A stretch of DNA of 62,081 bases from Methylibium sp. (GCF_013817345.1 NZ_JACDCW010000007.1:1-62081), one strand, 5' to 3'. Positions 46,822-57,603 are shown, counted from the stretch's first letter. Translations and numbers: made by a program. The notes: generated by a model from the letters alone, not told the origin.

Positions 46822-47576
46822 AAGGTCAGCACGGCAGGCTGAAGACCCGCCTGCTTCAGCTTGGCGGCGGCACGATCCGCCTCGCCCCGCTCGCCGTAAG
46901 GACCAATGCGCACCCGGATGCGCTTGCCCGCCGCCGTCTCGACGACCTGCGTATAAGTCTTGAGGCCCAGCTTCTCCACGCGCTGACGCACTCGACGCGC
47001 CGAAGTCGCCTCGCTGAATGCGCCGACCTGGACGACGAAGCGGCCGACGTCCTCGCGCGGCGCGGCAGGCGTTGCTGGGGCAGTCGATTTGCCTTGAAGA
47101 GCGGCCAACGCGCGGGCCGCCTCATCGTTCCCCTTGGAAGGCGCCGCCGCCGGAGCCGGTTTGCGCGCCGGCTCGGCCTCGGCTGGCGGAGCGGATGGCT
47201 TTTCGGCGACGCGATCAGGCGCCACGGGAGCCGGCGTTGCGACCGGCGAAGCGGCGATTTCGCGATCCGTATCGGCAGCGCGATCAACGATGACCTCCTC
47301 CTTGCTCACCGCCGGCGCAGCGGCTGTGTCAGGCGCCGGCTTGGCCACAGCGGAGGCCGCGACGGCCTGTTGCTCCGGGATTTCCATTGCGATGTCGGGC
47401 GACACCGGGCGAGGACTGGTATCGAACAGCAGCGGAAAGCCGACCACGCCAACTGCCACCAGCACCACAGCGCCGATCAGGCGCCGCCGTGCGCGAAGCC
47501 GGGCCGCATCGATCGACAGGGGGTCCGAAGCGGCCGCAATGGCAGCCTTGCGTTGAAGAAAGGACAGCAGGCCCAT
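46818..47576 (-). CDS. SPOR domain protein (DedD-like)
   Basis: A 252-aa bitopic membrane protein. A short cytoplasmic N-terminus precedes one span (about residues 33-50, LIGAVVLVAVGVVGFPLLF). A long Ala/Pro/Val-rich periplasmic linker follows, then a C-terminal SPOR domain (GRFVVQVGAFSEATSARRVR then IRVRIGPYGERGEADRAAAK) that binds denuded glycan strands at the division septum. The folC-SPOR-cvpA-purF order matches the dedD context in gammaproteobacteria. Cell-division function is inferred from the family. Confidence 0.9.
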   Translation of the reverse strand: MGLLSFLQRKAAIAAASDPLSIDAARLRARRRLIGAVVLVAVGVVGFPLLFDTSPRPVSPDIAMEIPEQQAVAASAVAKPAPDTAAAPAVSKEEVIVDRAADTDREIAASPVATPAPVAPDRVAEKPSAPPAEAEPARKPAPAAAPSKGNDEAARALAALQGKSTAPATPAAPREDVGRFVVQVGAFSEATSARRVRQRVEKLGLKTYTQVVETAAGKRIRVRIGPYGERGEADRAAAKLKQAGLQPAVLTL

Positions 47577-47697
47577 GCGGAAAAATCTCTTCTCGGAGCG
47601 TGAAAGCGTGGATCGTTGCGGCGGCCTGCTACTAGGCTACTTTCGCGAATGAGTGCGGGCAAGCGCCGGCGGCTGTTTTGGAGGACTCCAGCAGCCG

Positions 47698-49020
47698 TCA
47701 AACGAGGTGCTTGGCTGCTCGACGTGCCAGCCCGTGCTCAAGCACGCCACCTACTGTGTAGAACGATCCGAAGACAACAATTCTACCTGTGGGGTCGGTC
47801 TGCTCCAGGGCCTTGAGAAGGGCCGCTTGGGGTGAGTCATGACGGCTCGCCTGCACACCCGGTGGCAGCGGCGCTGCCCCCGCCGACCTTCGCCGCAGCG
47901 CTTGCTCGTAGAACGCCTCGAGCTCAAGCGCCGTTGCACCGCGGGGCGTCGGCAGGTCGGTGAAATGCCAGGCATCCACGAGCGGCAGCATCCACACAAT
48001 CATGGCTTCGATGTCTTTGTCCCTCATTGCGCCGAACACCACGTGCGTCCCGGGATAAAAGCCCATCTGATCGAGGTTCTCGGCCAGCGTGGCCACGGCG
48101 TGCGGGTTGTGAGCGACATCGAGCACGAGGGTCGGCTCGCCTGGAACGATCTGGAAGCGCCCGGGCAACTCGACCATCGCCAATCCATTGCGCACGGCCT
48201 GGGCCGTCACCGGCAGACGCGGGCGCATGGCCTCCAGTGCGGCCAGAACGCCGGAGGCATTGAGTAGCTGGTTCGCGCCGCGCAGCGCCGGATAGGCCAG
48301 CCCGTTGTGGCGCCGAGTGCGCCCGGCCCACGCCCACTGCTGCTTGTCGCCGCTGTAGTTGAAGTCCTGCCCGAAGCGCCACAGGTCGGCGCCGATCTCG
48401 CGGGCGCGATCGATCACGCTTTGCGGCGGCACCGGGTCGCTGACGATGGCCGGACGACCGGTGCGCAAGATACCGGCTTTCTCGGCCCCGATCGACTCGC
48501 GATCCGGGCCGAGGTAGTCCATGTGGTCGAGGTCGATGCTGGTCAGGATCGCGCAATCGGTGTCGATCACGTTGACCGCGTCGAGCCGGCCGCCCAAACC
48601 CACCTCCAGCACCACCGCGTCGAGCCCAAGCTGGCTCATGTGCCGAAGGATCGCCAGTGTCGTGAACTCGAAATAGGTCAAAGTTTCGCCCTGGCGAGCC
48701 CCTTCGACCGCCTCGAAATGCGGCAGCAGTGCGGCGGCCTCGACGATCGCACCGTCAATGCGGCAACGCTCCTCGAAGTGCACCAGGTGCGGCGACGTGT
48801 AGACCCCGACCCGCCAGCCCGACTGCATCAGGATCGCCTCGAGCATCGCGCAGGTCGAACCCTTGCCGTTGGTGCCGGCCACGGTGAACACCGGGCAGCT
48901 GAAACGCAGACCGAGTCGCTCGCCCACGCGCTGCACTCGCTCGAGCGTGAGATCGATGGTGGCGGGATGCAGGCGCTCGCAGTGGGCCAGCCACTCGGGC
49001 AAGCTGGACGGTGTCGTCAT
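47698..49020 (-). CDS. folC: bifunctional folylpolyglutamate synthase/dihydrofolate synthase
   Basis: Adds glutamate to dihydropteroate and to folates. The 440-aa product has the Mur-ligase P-loop FTVAGTNGKGSTCAMLEAIL, the YTSPHLVHFEERCRIDG segment, VLEVGLGGRLDAVN and LDVAHNPHAVATLAENL. ATG 49020 is preferred; an ATG at 49053 would add 11 non-conserved residues. It lies downstream of accD in the same direction, about 100 bp away. Confidence 0.96.
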   Translation of the reverse strand: MTTPSSLPEWLAHCERLHPATIDLTLERVQRVGERLGLRFSCPVFTVAGTNGKGSTCAMLEAILMQSGWRVGVYTSPHLVHFEERCRIDGAIVEAAALLPHFEAVEGARQGETLTYFEFTTLAILRHMSQLGLDAVVLEVGLGGRLDAVNVIDTDCAILTSIDLDHMDYLGPDRESIGAEKAGILRTGRPAIVSDPVPPQSVIDRAREIGADLWRFGQDFNYSGDKQQWAWAGRTRRHNGLAYPALRGANQLLNASGVLAALEAMRPRLPVTAQAVRNGLAMVELPGRFQIVPGEPTLVLDVAHNPHAVATLAENLDQMGFYPGTHVVFGAMRDKDIEAMIVWMLPLVDAWHFTDLPTPRGATALELEAFYEQALRRRSAGAAPLPPGVQASRHDSPQAALLKALEQTDPTGRIVVFGSFYTVGGVLEHGLARRAAKHLV

Positions 49021-49123
49021 GGAGTCGATGTTAGGCGGCGCAAGGCGCGGCAATCGGCCCGGGGAAGCACAAGGGCGGCTCGAGCCGCCCTCACCTCGCT
49101 CCGGCCGTACCGAGAAGGAAACG

Positions 49124-49996
49124 TCAGGCCACTGCGTCCGCGCTCTGTCGCTGCAGCATGGCTAGCAGCCGCGAGATCCTGGCGCGCAGCTCGCGCCGGT
49201 CGGCGATCATGTCGAGCGCACCCTTGCCGATGAGGAACTCGCTGCGCTGAAAACCTTCGGGCAGCTTTTCGCGCACGGTGTTCTCGATAACCCGCGGGCC
49301 GGCAAAGCCGATCAGCGCTCTTGGCTCCGCGATCACCACATCGCCCATGAAAGCAAAACCGGCTGATACGCCGCCCATGGTCGGATCGGTGAGCACGCTG
49401 ATGTAGGGCAACCTGGCTTTGGCGAGGCGGGTCAGCGAGGCATTGGTTTTGGCCATCTGCATGAGCGACAGCAAACCTTCCTGCATGCGCGCGCCGCCAG
49501 TGGCGGTGAAACAGATGAAGGGCGTCTTCTGCTCGATCGCGGTCTCAACGCCGCGCACGAAGCGCTCGCCGACCACGGAGCCCATCGAGCCGCCCATGAA
49601 CTCGAACTCGAAAGCCGCGACCACCACGGGCATGCTAAGCACCGCGCCGCCCATTACCACCAGTGCGTCGGTCTCGCCCGTGGCCTCCATCGCCTGCTTG
49701 AGGCGTTCGGGGTACTTCTTGCTGTCCTTGAATTTCAGCGGATCGACCGGCAGCACCTCCTGGGCGATCTCGTAGCGGCCTTCGGGGTCGAGAAAGCTGT
49801 CGAGCCGAAGGCGCGCACCGATGCGGTGATGGTGGTTGCACTTCGGACAGACGTTGCAGTTCTGCTCGAGGTCGGTCTTGTAGAGCACCGTTTCGCAAGA
49901 CGGACATTTGATCCACAAACCTTCCGGCACCGAGCGGCGCTCGGACGGATCGGTCGGCTGAATCTTCGGCGGCAGCAGTTTTTCGAGCCAGCTCAT
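49124..49996 (-). CDS. accD: acetyl-CoA carboxylase carboxyltransferase subunit beta
   Basis: Beta half of the carboxyltransferase that makes malonyl-CoA. The 290-aa product has the N-terminal zinc ribbon ([13 protein letters not shown] then [13 protein letters not shown]) and the crotonase-type core with [20 protein letters not shown] and [18 protein letters not shown]. The ATG at 49996 follows the trpA stop by 4 bp, with AAGGAG inside the end of trpA, so the two are coupled. The trpA-accD-folC order is common in beta- and gammaproteobacteria. Confidence 0.97.
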   Translation of the reverse strand: MSWLEKLLPPKIQPTDPSERRSVPEGLWIKCPSCETVLYKTDLEQNCNVCPKCNHHHRIGARLRLDSFLDPEGRYEIAQEVLPVDPLKFKDSKKYPERLKQAMEATGETDALVVMGGAVLSMPVVVAAFEFEFMGGSMGSVVGERFVRGVETAIEQKTPFICFTATGGARMQEGLLSLMQMAKTNASLTRLAKARLPYISVLTDPTMGGVSAGFAFMGDVVIAEPRALIGFAGPRVIENTVREKLPEGFQRSEFLIGKGALDMIADRRELRARISRLLAMLQRQSADAVA

Positions 49997-50000
49997 CTGC

Positions 50001-50810
50001 TCACTCCTTGGTTTGTTCGTCGAGCGCCGCACGAATGGTGGCGATGAACCCGCCCGCGGCTGCGGCGACGGCTTCGCGCGGCTGCACTTCCAGCAGCTGC
50101 ACCAGGCGAGAACCGATCACCACCGCGTCGGCCACCGCACCCAGCGCCTTGGCAGTTGCCGCGTCGCGGATGCCGAAGCCCACCCCAACCGGCACGCTTA
50201 CGTGCTGGCGTATGCGTGGCAGCATCTGCGCCACTGCGTCGATATCCAGGTGGCCGGCGCCGGTCACGCCCTTGAGCGACACATAGTAGACATAGCCCCT
50301 CGCGATGCGGCCCACCTCTTTCATGCGCCGTTCGGTCGAGGTCGGAGCGAGCAGGAAGATCGGGTCGAGCCCGGCGCCCTGCAGCATCGCGGCGAAACCT
50401 TCGCATTCTTCAGGCGGATAGTCCACTACCAGCACGCCGTCGACGCCGGCGGCTTTAGCGTCGGTCACGAAGCGGTCCAAGCCGTAACGCTCGATAGGGT
50501 TGGCATAGCCCATCAACACGACGGGCGTGCCGTCGTCGCGATCCCGAAAACCGCGCACCGCCTGCAATACCTGCGGCATGCCGATCCCGTTGGCGAGCGC
50601 GCGTTCGGAAGCCTTCTGAATCACCGGGCCATCGGCCATCGGATCGGAGAATGGCACGCCGAGTTCGATGACGTCGGCACCGCAGCGCGCCATGGCTAGC
50701 ATGATGTCGATCGTCGCGTCAGCGTACGGATCACCGGCCGTGATGTAGGGAATGAGCGCAGTGCGTCCTTGCGCCTTGAGCGTCTCGAAAGTCGCTTGAA
50801 TGCGGCTCAT
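50001..50810 (-). CDS. trpA: tryptophan synthase alpha chain
   Basis: Cleaves indole-3-glycerol phosphate to indole, which is channelled to TrpB. The 269-aa product has catalytic Glu in [18 protein letters not shown] and Asp in [10 protein letters not shown], plus the phosphate-binding [13 protein letters not shown] and GSRLVQLLE segments. The ATG at 50810 overlaps the trpB stop by 4 bp (ATGA), which keeps the alpha:beta ratio near one. The long open frame further upstream is not coding. Confidence 0.97.
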   Translation of the reverse strand: MSRIQATFETLKAQGRTALIPYITAGDPYADATIDIMLAMARCGADVIELGVPFSDPMADGPVIQKASERALANGIGMPQVLQAVRGFRDRDDGTPVVLMGYANPIERYGLDRFVTDAKAAGVDGVLVVDYPPEECEGFAAMLQGAGLDPIFLLAPTSTERRMKEVGRIARGYVYYVSLKGVTGAGHLDIDAVAQMLPRIRQHVSVPVGVGFGIRDAATAKALGAVADAVVIGSRLVQLLEVQPREAVAAAAGGFIATIRAALDEQTKE

Positions 50811-52072
50811 CGCTGCACCTCGACGACCGCCTGCGCGCCCTTGACCGTCTGACCGCGGCACGACGGCCGGCAATAGAAATCGGCGCCCGACAGGTCGGCC
50901 ACCGTGCCGATGTCCTTGTCGCCGCGGCCTGAAAGGTTGACCAGCAAATGCTGGTCTGGCGCAAGCGTCGGCGCCAGCTTCATGGCATAGGCCACCGCGT
51001 GGCTCGATTCGAGCGCGGGAATGATGCCCTCGGTGCGGCACAGGCGGTGAAACGCCACCAGTGCCTCGTCATCGGTGATGCCGACGTACTCGGCGCGGCC
51101 GATGTCCTTGAGGTGCGCATGCTCGGGGCCGACGCCCGGGTAGTCGAGCCCGGCCGAGATCGAGTGCGTCTCGGTGACCTGGCCGTTGGCATCCTGCAGC
51201 AGATAAGTGCGGTTGCCGTGCAGCACGCCGGGTGAGCCGCGCAGCAGGGAGGCGGCATGCTTGCCCGAATCGAGCCCTCGCCCGGCAGCCTCCACGCCGA
51301 TCAGCCGGGTTGCGGCATGCCGGATGTAAGGGTGAAAGATGCCCATCGCATTGCTGCCGCCGCCCACACAGGCGATCACCGCATCGGGCTGACGGCCGAT
51401 CATGGCCGGCATCTGAGTCAGGCATTCCTCGCCGATCACGCTCTGGAAGTCGCGCACCATCGCCGGATACGGGTGCGGGCCGGCCACCGTGCCGATGATG
51501 TAGAAGGTGCTCTCCACATTCGTGACCCAGTCGCGCAGCGCCTCGTTGAGCGCATCCTTCAGCGTCTTGCTGCCGCTTTCGACCGGCACCACCTTCGCAC
51601 CTAGCAGGTGCATGCGATAGACGTTGGGCGATTGCCGCAGCATGTCTTCGCTGCCCATGTAGACCACGCATTCCAGGCCGTAGCGCGCACAGATCGTCGC
51701 GGTGGCGACGCCATGCTGGCCGGCGCCGGTTTCGGCAATCACTCGCGGCTTGCCCATGCGCCTTGCGAGCAGCGCCTGACCGATGGTGTTGTTGATCTTG
51801 TGCGCGCCGGTGTGGTTGAGATCCTCGCGCTTCAAGTGAATCTGCGCCCCGCCGAGCTCCCGGCTCATGCGCGCTGCGTGATAGATGGGGCTGGGCCGGC
51901 CGACAAAATGAGCCAGTTCGTACCTGAACTCGTCGATGAAGTCGGCATCGACGCGAAAGCGTTCGTAAGCCTCCTTCAACTCCTCGACCGCATGGGTCAG
52001 GGTTTCGGCGACGAAACTGCCGCCATAGGGGCCGAAATGGCCGCTCGCATCGGGTTGCTGGTAGTTCAACAT
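50807..52072 (-). CDS. trpB: tryptophan synthase beta chain
   Basis: PLP enzyme that joins indole and serine. The 421-aa product carries the PLP lysine in [19 protein letters not shown], the E-T-G-A-G-Q-H-G loop, the [10 protein letters not shown] phosphate site and [12 protein letters not shown] at the C-terminus. It follows trpF by 14 bp and overlaps trpA. No methylase gene is inserted between trpB and trpA, unlike in some Burkholderia. Confidence 0.97.
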   Translation of the reverse strand: MLNYQQPDASGHFGPYGGSFVAETLTHAVEELKEAYERFRVDADFIDEFRYELAHFVGRPSPIYHAARMSRELGGAQIHLKREDLNHTGAHKINNTIGQALLARRMGKPRVIAETGAGQHGVATATICARYGLECVVYMGSEDMLRQSPNVYRMHLLGAKVVPVESGSKTLKDALNEALRDWVTNVESTFYIIGTVAGPHPYPAMVRDFQSVIGEECLTQMPAMIGRQPDAVIACVGGGSNAMGIFHPYIRHAATRLIGVEAAGRGLDSGKHAASLLRGSPGVLHGNRTYLLQDANGQVTETHSISAGLDYPGVGPEHAHLKDIGRAEYVGITDDEALVAFHRLCRTEGIIPALESSHAVAYAMKLAPTLAPDQHLLVNLSGRGDKDIGTVADLSGADFYCRPSCRGQTVKGAQAVVEVQR

Positions 52073-52086
52073 GGGGAATCAAGGGT

Positions 52087-52755
52087 TCAGCGGAAGCCGG
52101 CCGCAGCCTGCGCCGACAAAAGAGCGTCGGCGCCTCGCACAGCCTGGCAAAACCGGCGGATCGCTTCGGCATCCTTGATGCCTTTTGCGCTCTCGACGCC
52201 GGAGCTCACGTCAACGGCCCAAGGCCGCAGTGCGAGCACTCCATCGGTCACGTTGGCAGCATTCAACCCACCAGACAAAACGAGCGGACGGGTGACGCCG
52301 GACGGAACGAGTGACCAATCGAAGACCTTTCCACCGCCCCCATAGCCTTCGACATGCGCGTCGAGCAGCACCGCCTGGGCATTGGCAAACTGCGACGCAA
52401 AGTCTAACAAATCGAAACCCGGCGCCATGCGTGCCGCGCGCAGGTAAGGCCGGCCCGCGAACTCGCAATCGTCCGGGCTTTCGTCGCCGTGAAACTGCAG
52501 CACCAGCGCCGGTATCGCGGTGCAAGCCGCCTCGACTTGCGCTCGCGTCGCATTGACGAAAAGCCCCACCGGCGTGACGAACGGAGGCAACCGGCGCGCC
52601 AGCGCGACGGCGCGCTCGGCATCGAGCGACCTCGGGCTCTCGGCGTAGAAGACCAGACCGATTGCGTCGGCGCCGGCTTCGACGGCCGCGTCGACATCGG
52701 CTTCACGTGTGAGCCCGCAGATCTTGATGCGGGTGCGCGGTGTTTTCATCGACAT
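52087..52755 (-). CDS. trpF: phosphoribosylanthranilate isomerase
   Basis: Third step of tryptophan synthesis after anthranilate. The 222-aa product starts MSMKTPRTRIKICGLTREAD, with the catalytic Cys in KICGLT and the general acid Asp in VLLDAHVEGYGGGGKVFDW. LVLSGGLNAANV and VDVSSGVESAKGIKD bind phosphate. It slightly overlaps truA; ATG 52755 or ATG 52749 could be the start, and neither has a strong ribosome site. Confidence 0.96.
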   Translation of the reverse strand: MSMKTPRTRIKICGLTREADVDAAVEAGADAIGLVFYAESPRSLDAERAVALARRLPPFVTPVGLFVNATRAQVEAACTAIPALVLQFHGDESPDDCEFAGRPYLRAARMAPGFDLLDFASQFANAQAVLLDAHVEGYGGGGKVFDWSLVPSGVTRPLVLSGGLNAANVTDGVLALRPWAVDVSSGVESAKGIKDAEAIRRFCQAVRGADALLSAQAAAGFR

Positions 52756-53549
52756 TCGTCAGGGCGAGGCAACCAGTCGAAGGCAGGAGTGCTTTCGGGC
52801 AGGCCCAGTGCGGCATCGTAGTACGGGCCCACGAAATAAAGGCCTTGCGCAGCGAAGGTCGGCGCCGCAAGGCGACGGTCGCGCGCGGCCAGCACCTCGG
52901 TCAGCCATTGCGGCGTGCGAGCGCCCTGCCCCACGGCGACCAGACAGCCCATCAGGTTGCGCACCATGTGGTGCAAGAAGGCACTCGCGTCGAACTCGAA
53001 GCGCCAGTAGGCGCCGCAGCGATGGATCTCGATGCGCCGCATTGTCTTGACGGGGCTCGCGGCCTGGCACTCGGCCGAACGAAAAGCGCTGAAATCGTGT
53101 TCGCCGATGAGGACCGCCGCTGCGTTTCGCATGGCGTCGCCATCAAGCGGGCGAAAAACCCAACCCGCCAGGCCAGTCTCCAGCGCTGGTCGCACCGGCG
53201 ACTCCAGCAGCACGTACACATAGCGTCGGCCGCGGGCAACGTATCGCGCATGAAAGCCGTCCTCGACCTTGCGGCACCACTGGACCGCGATGTCGCGCGG
53301 CAGATAGCGGTTCGTGCCGCGCACCCACGAGGATGGATCGCGCTCGACCCGGGTATCGAAGTGCAGCACCTGATTGAGCGCGTGAACGCCGGTGTCGGTT
53401 CGCCCTGCGCAGATGGTCCGCAGCTCCAAATCCGCGAACTTCGCCAGCGCCGCCTCGACACGGTCTTGTACCGTGGCACCGCCCGGCTGGCTTTGCCAGC
53501 CTTGATAGGCGCTGCCCCGGTAACTCAGGCCGAGAGCCACGCGCTGCAT
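52746..53549 (-). CDS. truA: tRNA pseudouridine(38-40) synthase
   Basis: Converts uridines 38-40 of the tRNA anticodon stem to pseudouridine. The 267-aa product starts MQRVALGLSYRGSAYQGWQS. It carries the catalytic Asp in CAGRTDTGVHALNQVLHF, plus SAFRSAECQAASPVKTM and FLHHMVRNLMGCL. ATG 53549 has a GAAGAAGGGG ribosome site; the frame upstream runs into the end of fimV. The fimV-truA-trpF order is conserved in related bacteria. Confidence 0.96.
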   Translation of the reverse strand: MQRVALGLSYRGSAYQGWQSQPGGATVQDRVEAALAKFADLELRTICAGRTDTGVHALNQVLHFDTRVERDPSSWVRGTNRYLPRDIAVQWCRKVEDGFHARYVARGRRYVYVLLESPVRPALETGLAGWVFRPLDGDAMRNAAAVLIGEHDFSAFRSAECQAASPVKTMRRIEIHRCGAYWRFEFDASAFLHHMVRNLMGCLVAVGQGARTPQWLTEVLAARDRRLAAPTFAAQGLYFVGPYYDAALGLPESTPAFDWLPRPDECR

Positions 53550-53595
53550 GGCCCCTTCTTCGAGTTTTGGCGGCAGCACCGCCGAACCGCTCCGC

Positions 53596-56211
53596 TCAGG
53601 CAAGATCGCGCATCATCCCTTCGGCCCGCGTTTTCAGCGTGCCATCGGTTTGCGCGATCACCTCCTGAAGCAGGTCGCGTGCACCTTCGACGTCGCCGAT
53701 CTGGCGGAACTCTTCCGCCAGTTCGAGCTTGCGAGCCAGGGCATCGTCAGGCGTCGCCACGCCAGGCAGGTCGAGCGTTGCGACATCGGACAGATCATCG
53801 TCGGCAACCTCGACCGCGAGCGGCGCGGGTTGCGACGGCATGTCGAGCGTGAGCGGAGGCAGATCGAAAGCCAATTCGTTCAGATCTTCGACAACCTTCG
53901 CGCTTGCGCTGCCGGCGATGGCCGGGTCGGATGCGGGAGCGGTCGAACTCGCCTCCATGGCAGAAAGCGGCTGGGTTCGTTCGGGCGGAAACACCGGCTC
54001 ATCGTCGAAACGGCCCGGCACCGAAACGTCAAGATCGAGGTCGATGCCGGCGTCTTCCGGCAGGTTGGTGCGTTGGGCTTCGTAGCGCGAAGGCGAAGGC
54101 AGCACCGATTGCGGCATCGTGCTGGCGCCCAAAGGCTCGACGATTGCGCCGCCGCTCGGCAGGGCACCGACCGGACGACCGCCCGGCTGATAGATCGGGT
54201 TCTCGCTGTCGATGCCTTGGCCGATCTCCTGCGCACGCGCCCAGTCTTCGCCTTCGCCACCGGTCATTGCATAGAGCTGAGTTGCCAACTGCTCGAAGCC
54301 CTTGGTGTCTCTGCGCTTCGCATAGACCTCGAGCAGCTTCAGGCGAATCGCCATGCGTTCCGGATTCGAGCGCATCGCTTCCTTGAGGATTTCTTCGGCC
54401 TGCAGATCGCGACCGTAGGCGAGGTACACATCGGCCTCGGCGACGGGATCGACATCGCCGATCGCGTCGAGCTGACTCAAGGAATAGCTCATCGACGACG
54501 GCACGCCGGTGGCGTCGCGCGTGTCGACACGCTGCCCGCCGCTGGCGCCGAAGAACGAGTCCGGCTGCAGGCGGCTTTCGAGGAAGGACGTCTCGCCGCT
54601 GTCGCGTTTGCCCTGACGCAGCCGGTACAGGCCGAGCCCGGCCAACAGGGCCAGCAGCACGGCGGCACCGGGCAGCAGCATCGGGTTGTCGAGCAGCCCC
54701 TCCATGACGCCCGGGCCATCTTCGACTGGGGCCGGCATCGCAGCCGGCGCACTGGCCGCTGCGGATGCTGCTTCGGCCTGCGAGGAGGCCACGGCAGTCT
54801 CCGGCTCCGCGGCTGGCGCTTGTGCGACGGCGACGGGTGGGGCCATCGTTTCGGCCGGGTCGGACGCTGGCGAAGCGATGGAGGCGGCCGCGTTCGGCGC
54901 AGCAGGCGTCGTCTCTGAAGCCGCAGCGCTCGATACCGAAGGAGTCGCCGCGCTCGCAGGCACCGGCATGCCAGGAGCAGCGATCGGCACCTGCACGCCG
55001 CCCGGTTTGGCCGGCGCGCTGGCCGCAGCCGCTGCGGCGCCGCCACCGGCGGCGGCGCCACGCAGCTTCTGCAATTCTTCGACGTTCTTCGACAGTTCCG
55101 CTACGCGCGTCGCCTCGTCCTGCGCTGCGCGGCTCTTGGCGAGCCGATCTTCGGCTGCGGGCTGACCGGGCTTGACGGCGCCTTGGGTGAGGGTGAGCTT
55201 GTCCGGCGTTGCGGCGCTGTCGGCCTTGCGGTCTTGCACCTCGGCCTGGACGCGGCCTGCGGCCGCGCGTGCGCTCTCAGTGGCCGGCGCTGTGGCCACG
55301 CCGCCTGCAAGCTTCTGCCGATAGGCATCGAAATCAGCCGATTGGGCCTGAATGAGCTGGCGCGCCTCTCCCAGCGACGTGGCCTGCGCCTGCTCGGCCG
55401 TCGGAACGGTGAGCAATGCGCCCGCCTTGAGCAGATTCATGTTGTCGTCGATGAAGGCGTCGGAATTGCCGCGATAGAGCGACACCAGCATCTGGTCGAG
55501 CGAAACGCCGGGGCGCAGCGTGCGGTTGGCAATCTTGTAAAGCGTGTCGCCTCGCCGCACCCGATATTCATTCACATCGACCGAAGGCCGTGCGGTGCGC
55601 GTTGCAGCGGGCGGTGCGGACGGGGCCTCAACAGCAGCGGGCGTGGCCGCCGGCGCAGCAGCGCGAGGCGGTGTCGGGGGGACCGCAGCAGCGCTGGGTG
55701 GCGGCGCGGCCGGCCGGGGGGCAGGCGAAATGACGGCCGGCGCAGGCACCGGGGCCGTCGCCACAGCGCGGTTGCTCGGCGGATCGAACAACATCGTGAA
55801 CTCGCGCACGAGACGGCCCGAGGACCAGTTCAACTCCAGGATCACATCGACAAAGGGTTCCTGCACGGGTCTATCGCTGGTCAGGCGCAGGTAGGGCTTG
55901 CCGTCCGGCCGGCGCTGCAGCACCACGGTGGCATTGCTCAGCGCAGGATTGAACTCGACGCCCGCGGCGCGGAAGGCCTCCGGTGCCGCAATCCGCACCC
56001 GCAGACTCGACGCCTCTTCAGGCGTGATGGCGCCGACATCGATCTCAGCCCGCAGAGTCTCGCCGAGGGCCGACTGCACCGACAGGCGCCCGATCGCGAG
56101 GGCCGCCGCATCCTGGGGCAGGCAGGCCGCGATGGCAAATGTCGCTGCGGCAACCGCGTTGAGCGACCACCGGCCGACGGCCCGCCGCGCGCGAGGTGTT
56201 GGTTGTTTCAA
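53596..56211 (-). CDS. fimV: FimV family pilus-assembly/polarity hub protein
   Basis: Large inner-membrane hub linked to type IV pilus assembly and polar organisation. The product is about 871 aa. It has a signal peptide and the FimV N-terminal region (GRLSVQSALGETLRAEIDVG). An Ala/Pro linker and one LysM (YRVRRGDTLYKIANRTL, near residue 225) follow, then a coiled segment and a membrane span (LLPGAAVLLALLAGLGLYRL). An acidic cytoplasmic part carries TPR-like YLAYGRDLQAEEILKEAM, and the FimV C-terminal motif (KLELAEEFRQIGDVEGARDL) ends the protein. I chose the TTG at 56211 because GGGGGA sits 5-6 nt upstream; a TTG at 56223 is less likely. Confidence 0.93.
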   Translation of the reverse strand: MKQPTPRARRAVGRWSLNAVAAATFAIAACLPQDAAALAIGRLSVQSALGETLRAEIDVGAITPEEASSLRVRIAAPEAFRAAGVEFNPALSNATVVLQRRPDGKPYLRLTSDRPVQEPFVDVILELNWSSGRLVREFTMLFDPPSNRAVATAPVPAPAVISPAPRPAAPPPSAAAVPPTPPRAAAPAATPAAVEAPSAPPAATRTARPSVDVNEYRVRRGDTLYKIANRTLRPGVSLDQMLVSLYRGNSDAFIDDNMNLLKAGALLTVPTAEQAQATSLGEARQLIQAQSADFDAYRQKLAGGVATAPATESARAAAGRVQAEVQDRKADSAATPDKLTLTQGAVKPGQPAAEDRLAKSRAAQDEATRVAELSKNVEELQKLRGAAAGGGAAAAAASAPAKPGGVQVPIAAPGMPVPASAATPSVSSAAASETTPAAPNAAASIASPASDPAETMAPPVAVAQAPAAEPETAVASSQAEAASAAASAPAAMPAPVEDGPGVMEGLLDNPMLLPGAAVLLALLAGLGLYRLRQGKRDSGETSFLESRLQPDSFFGASGGQRVDTRDATGVPSSMSYSLSQLDAIGDVDPVAEADVYLAYGRDLQAEEILKEAMRSNPERMAIRLKLLEVYAKRRDTKGFEQLATQLYAMTGGEGEDWARAQEIGQGIDSENPIYQPGGRPVGALPSGGAIVEPLGASTMPQSVLPSPSRYEAQRTNLPEDAGIDLDLDVSVPGRFDDEPVFPPERTQPLSAMEASSTAPASDPAIAGSASAKVVEDLNELAFDLPPLTLDMPSQPAPLAVEVADDDLSDVATLDLPGVATPDDALARKLELAEEFRQIGDVEGARDLLQEVIAQTDGTLKTRAEGMMRDLA

Positions 56212-56396
56212 AGCGTCCCCCAATGCAAGATTCGAGCGTCAGGGCGATGCTCGGTGCGCCCGTGATGCGGTTGAAGCGAGCCGGAGCTTCGACTGCAACT
56301 TTTACTGAAAAGACAATAACATCAGGCAGATACGCTGACAAGCTCATGCGTCGCGTCACATTCCGATGACGTGAAGGCCTGCTCGCTCAAACCGGC

Positions 56397-56420
56397 TTCG
56401 TTGCAAACCTGCAACGAAGT
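56397..56420 (-). terminator. hairpin between asd and fimV
   Basis: A perfect 10-bp stem (CTTCGTTGCA / TGCAACGAAG) with a 4-nt loop, 23 bp after the asd stop. No clear U tract follows, so it may be a terminator, an attenuator for fimV or an mRNA-stabilising stem. Confidence 0.45.
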
Positions 56421-56442
56421 CATACCGGCTGGGCGGCAGCTG

Positions 56443-57603
56443 TCAGGCCTCGAGCAGGATGCGCAGCATCCGGCGCAGCGGCTCTGCCGCGCCCCACAGC
56501 AGTTGATCTCCGATGGTGTAGGCACCGAGGTACTCCGGGCCCATCGCCAGCTTGCGGACCCGACCGACCGGGATCGTGAGCGTGCCGGTGACAGCCACTG
56601 GCGTCAGCTCGGTGAGCGTGGCCTCGCGGTTGTTCGCCACGAGCTTGACCCAGTCGTTGTCGCTGGCGATCAGTGCCTCGATATCGGCCAGCGGCACGTC
56701 CTTCTTGAGCTTGAAGGTGAGCGCCTGACTGTGGCAGCGCATGGCACCGACTCTCACGCAGAAACCATCGACCGGGATGGCCGGCTCGTCGAAGCCCGGA
56801 CCGATGCCCAGAATCTTGTTGGTTTCAGCGCCGGCTTTCCATTCCTCGCGACTCATGCCCCAGCCAGGCTCGCCGGACTCCTTGCCGATCCCCAGATCCT
56901 TGTCGATCCAGGGAATCAGGGAGCCGGCGAGCGGCACGCCGAAGTGCTCGGTCGCCGCGCCCCCAAGGCTGCGCTGAAGCTCGATCACCTTGCGGTCGAT
57001 CTCGAGGATGGAGCTCCTGGGGTCGTCGAGCAGCGCCTTCACTTCAGCGTTCAGCGTGCCGAACTGCGTGAGCAGCTCGCGCATGTGCTGCGCGCCGCCG
57101 CCGGAGGCGGCCTGGTAGGTCATCGAGCTCATCCACTCGACCAGACCGGCCTTGAACAAGGCGCCCACGCCCATCAGCATGCAGCTCACCGTGCAATTGC
57201 CGCCGATCCAGTTGCGCCCGCCCTTGGCCAGCGCGTTCCTGATGACCGGCAGATTGATCGGATCGAGCACGATCATCGCGTCGTCCTGCATGCGCAAGGT
57301 GGAGGCAGCGTCGATCCAGTGGCCTTTCCAGCCGGCGGCACGGAGCTTGGGAAACACCTCGCCCGTGTAGTCACCGCCCTGAGCGGTGAGCACGACATCG
57401 CAGCGCCTGAGCGCATCGATATCGTACGCATCGAGCAGCGTCGTTTCGTTCTTCGCCATCGACGGCGCCTGCCCACCGGCATTGCTGGTGCTGAAGAACA
57501 GCGGCTCGATCAGATCGAAGTCGCCCTCGGCCTGCATGCGTTCGAGCAGCACGGAGCCGACCATGCCGCGCCAACCCACCAAACCCACCACCGTCGTTGC
57601 CAT
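56443..57603 (-). CDS. asd: aspartate-semialdehyde dehydrogenase
   Basis: Makes aspartate semialdehyde for lysine, threonine, methionine and diaminopimelate synthesis. The 386-aa product has the NADP-binding [17 protein letters not shown] at the N-terminus, catalytic Cys in [17 protein letters not shown] near 134, and [14 protein letters not shown]. It belongs to the Gram-negative long form. ATG 57603 has AGGTG about 6 nt upstream; a GTG at 57612 is possible. It follows leuB, as usual in betaproteobacteria. Confidence 0.96.
   Translation of the reverse strand: MATTVVGLVGWRGMVGSVLLERMQAEGDFDLIEPLFFSTSNAGGQAPSMAKNETTLLDAYDIDALRRCDVVLTAQGGDYTGEVFPKLRAAGWKGHWIDAASTLRMQDDAMIVLDPINLPVIRNALAKGGRNWIGGNCTVSCMLMGVGALFKAGLVEWMSSMTYQAASGGGAQHMRELLTQFGTLNAEVKALLDDPRSSILEIDRKVIELQRSLGGAATEHFGVPLAGSLIPWIDKDLGIGKESGEPGWGMSREEWKAGAETNKILGIGPGFDEPAIPVDGFCVRVGAMRCHSQALTFKLKKDVPLADIEALIASDNDWVKLVANNREATLTELTPVAVTGTLTIPVGRVRKLAMGPEYLGAYTIGDQLLWGAAEPLRRMLRILLEA

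Noticed and set aside
44881-46842. 653-codon plus-strand frame over purF and cvpA
   Set aside because: Antisense shadow; both minus-strand genes are intact and recognisable.
54489-55800. Repetitive Ala/Pro codon runs in fimV as a DNA repeat array
   Set aside because: These are the low-complexity linkers normal for FimV, without regular unit length.
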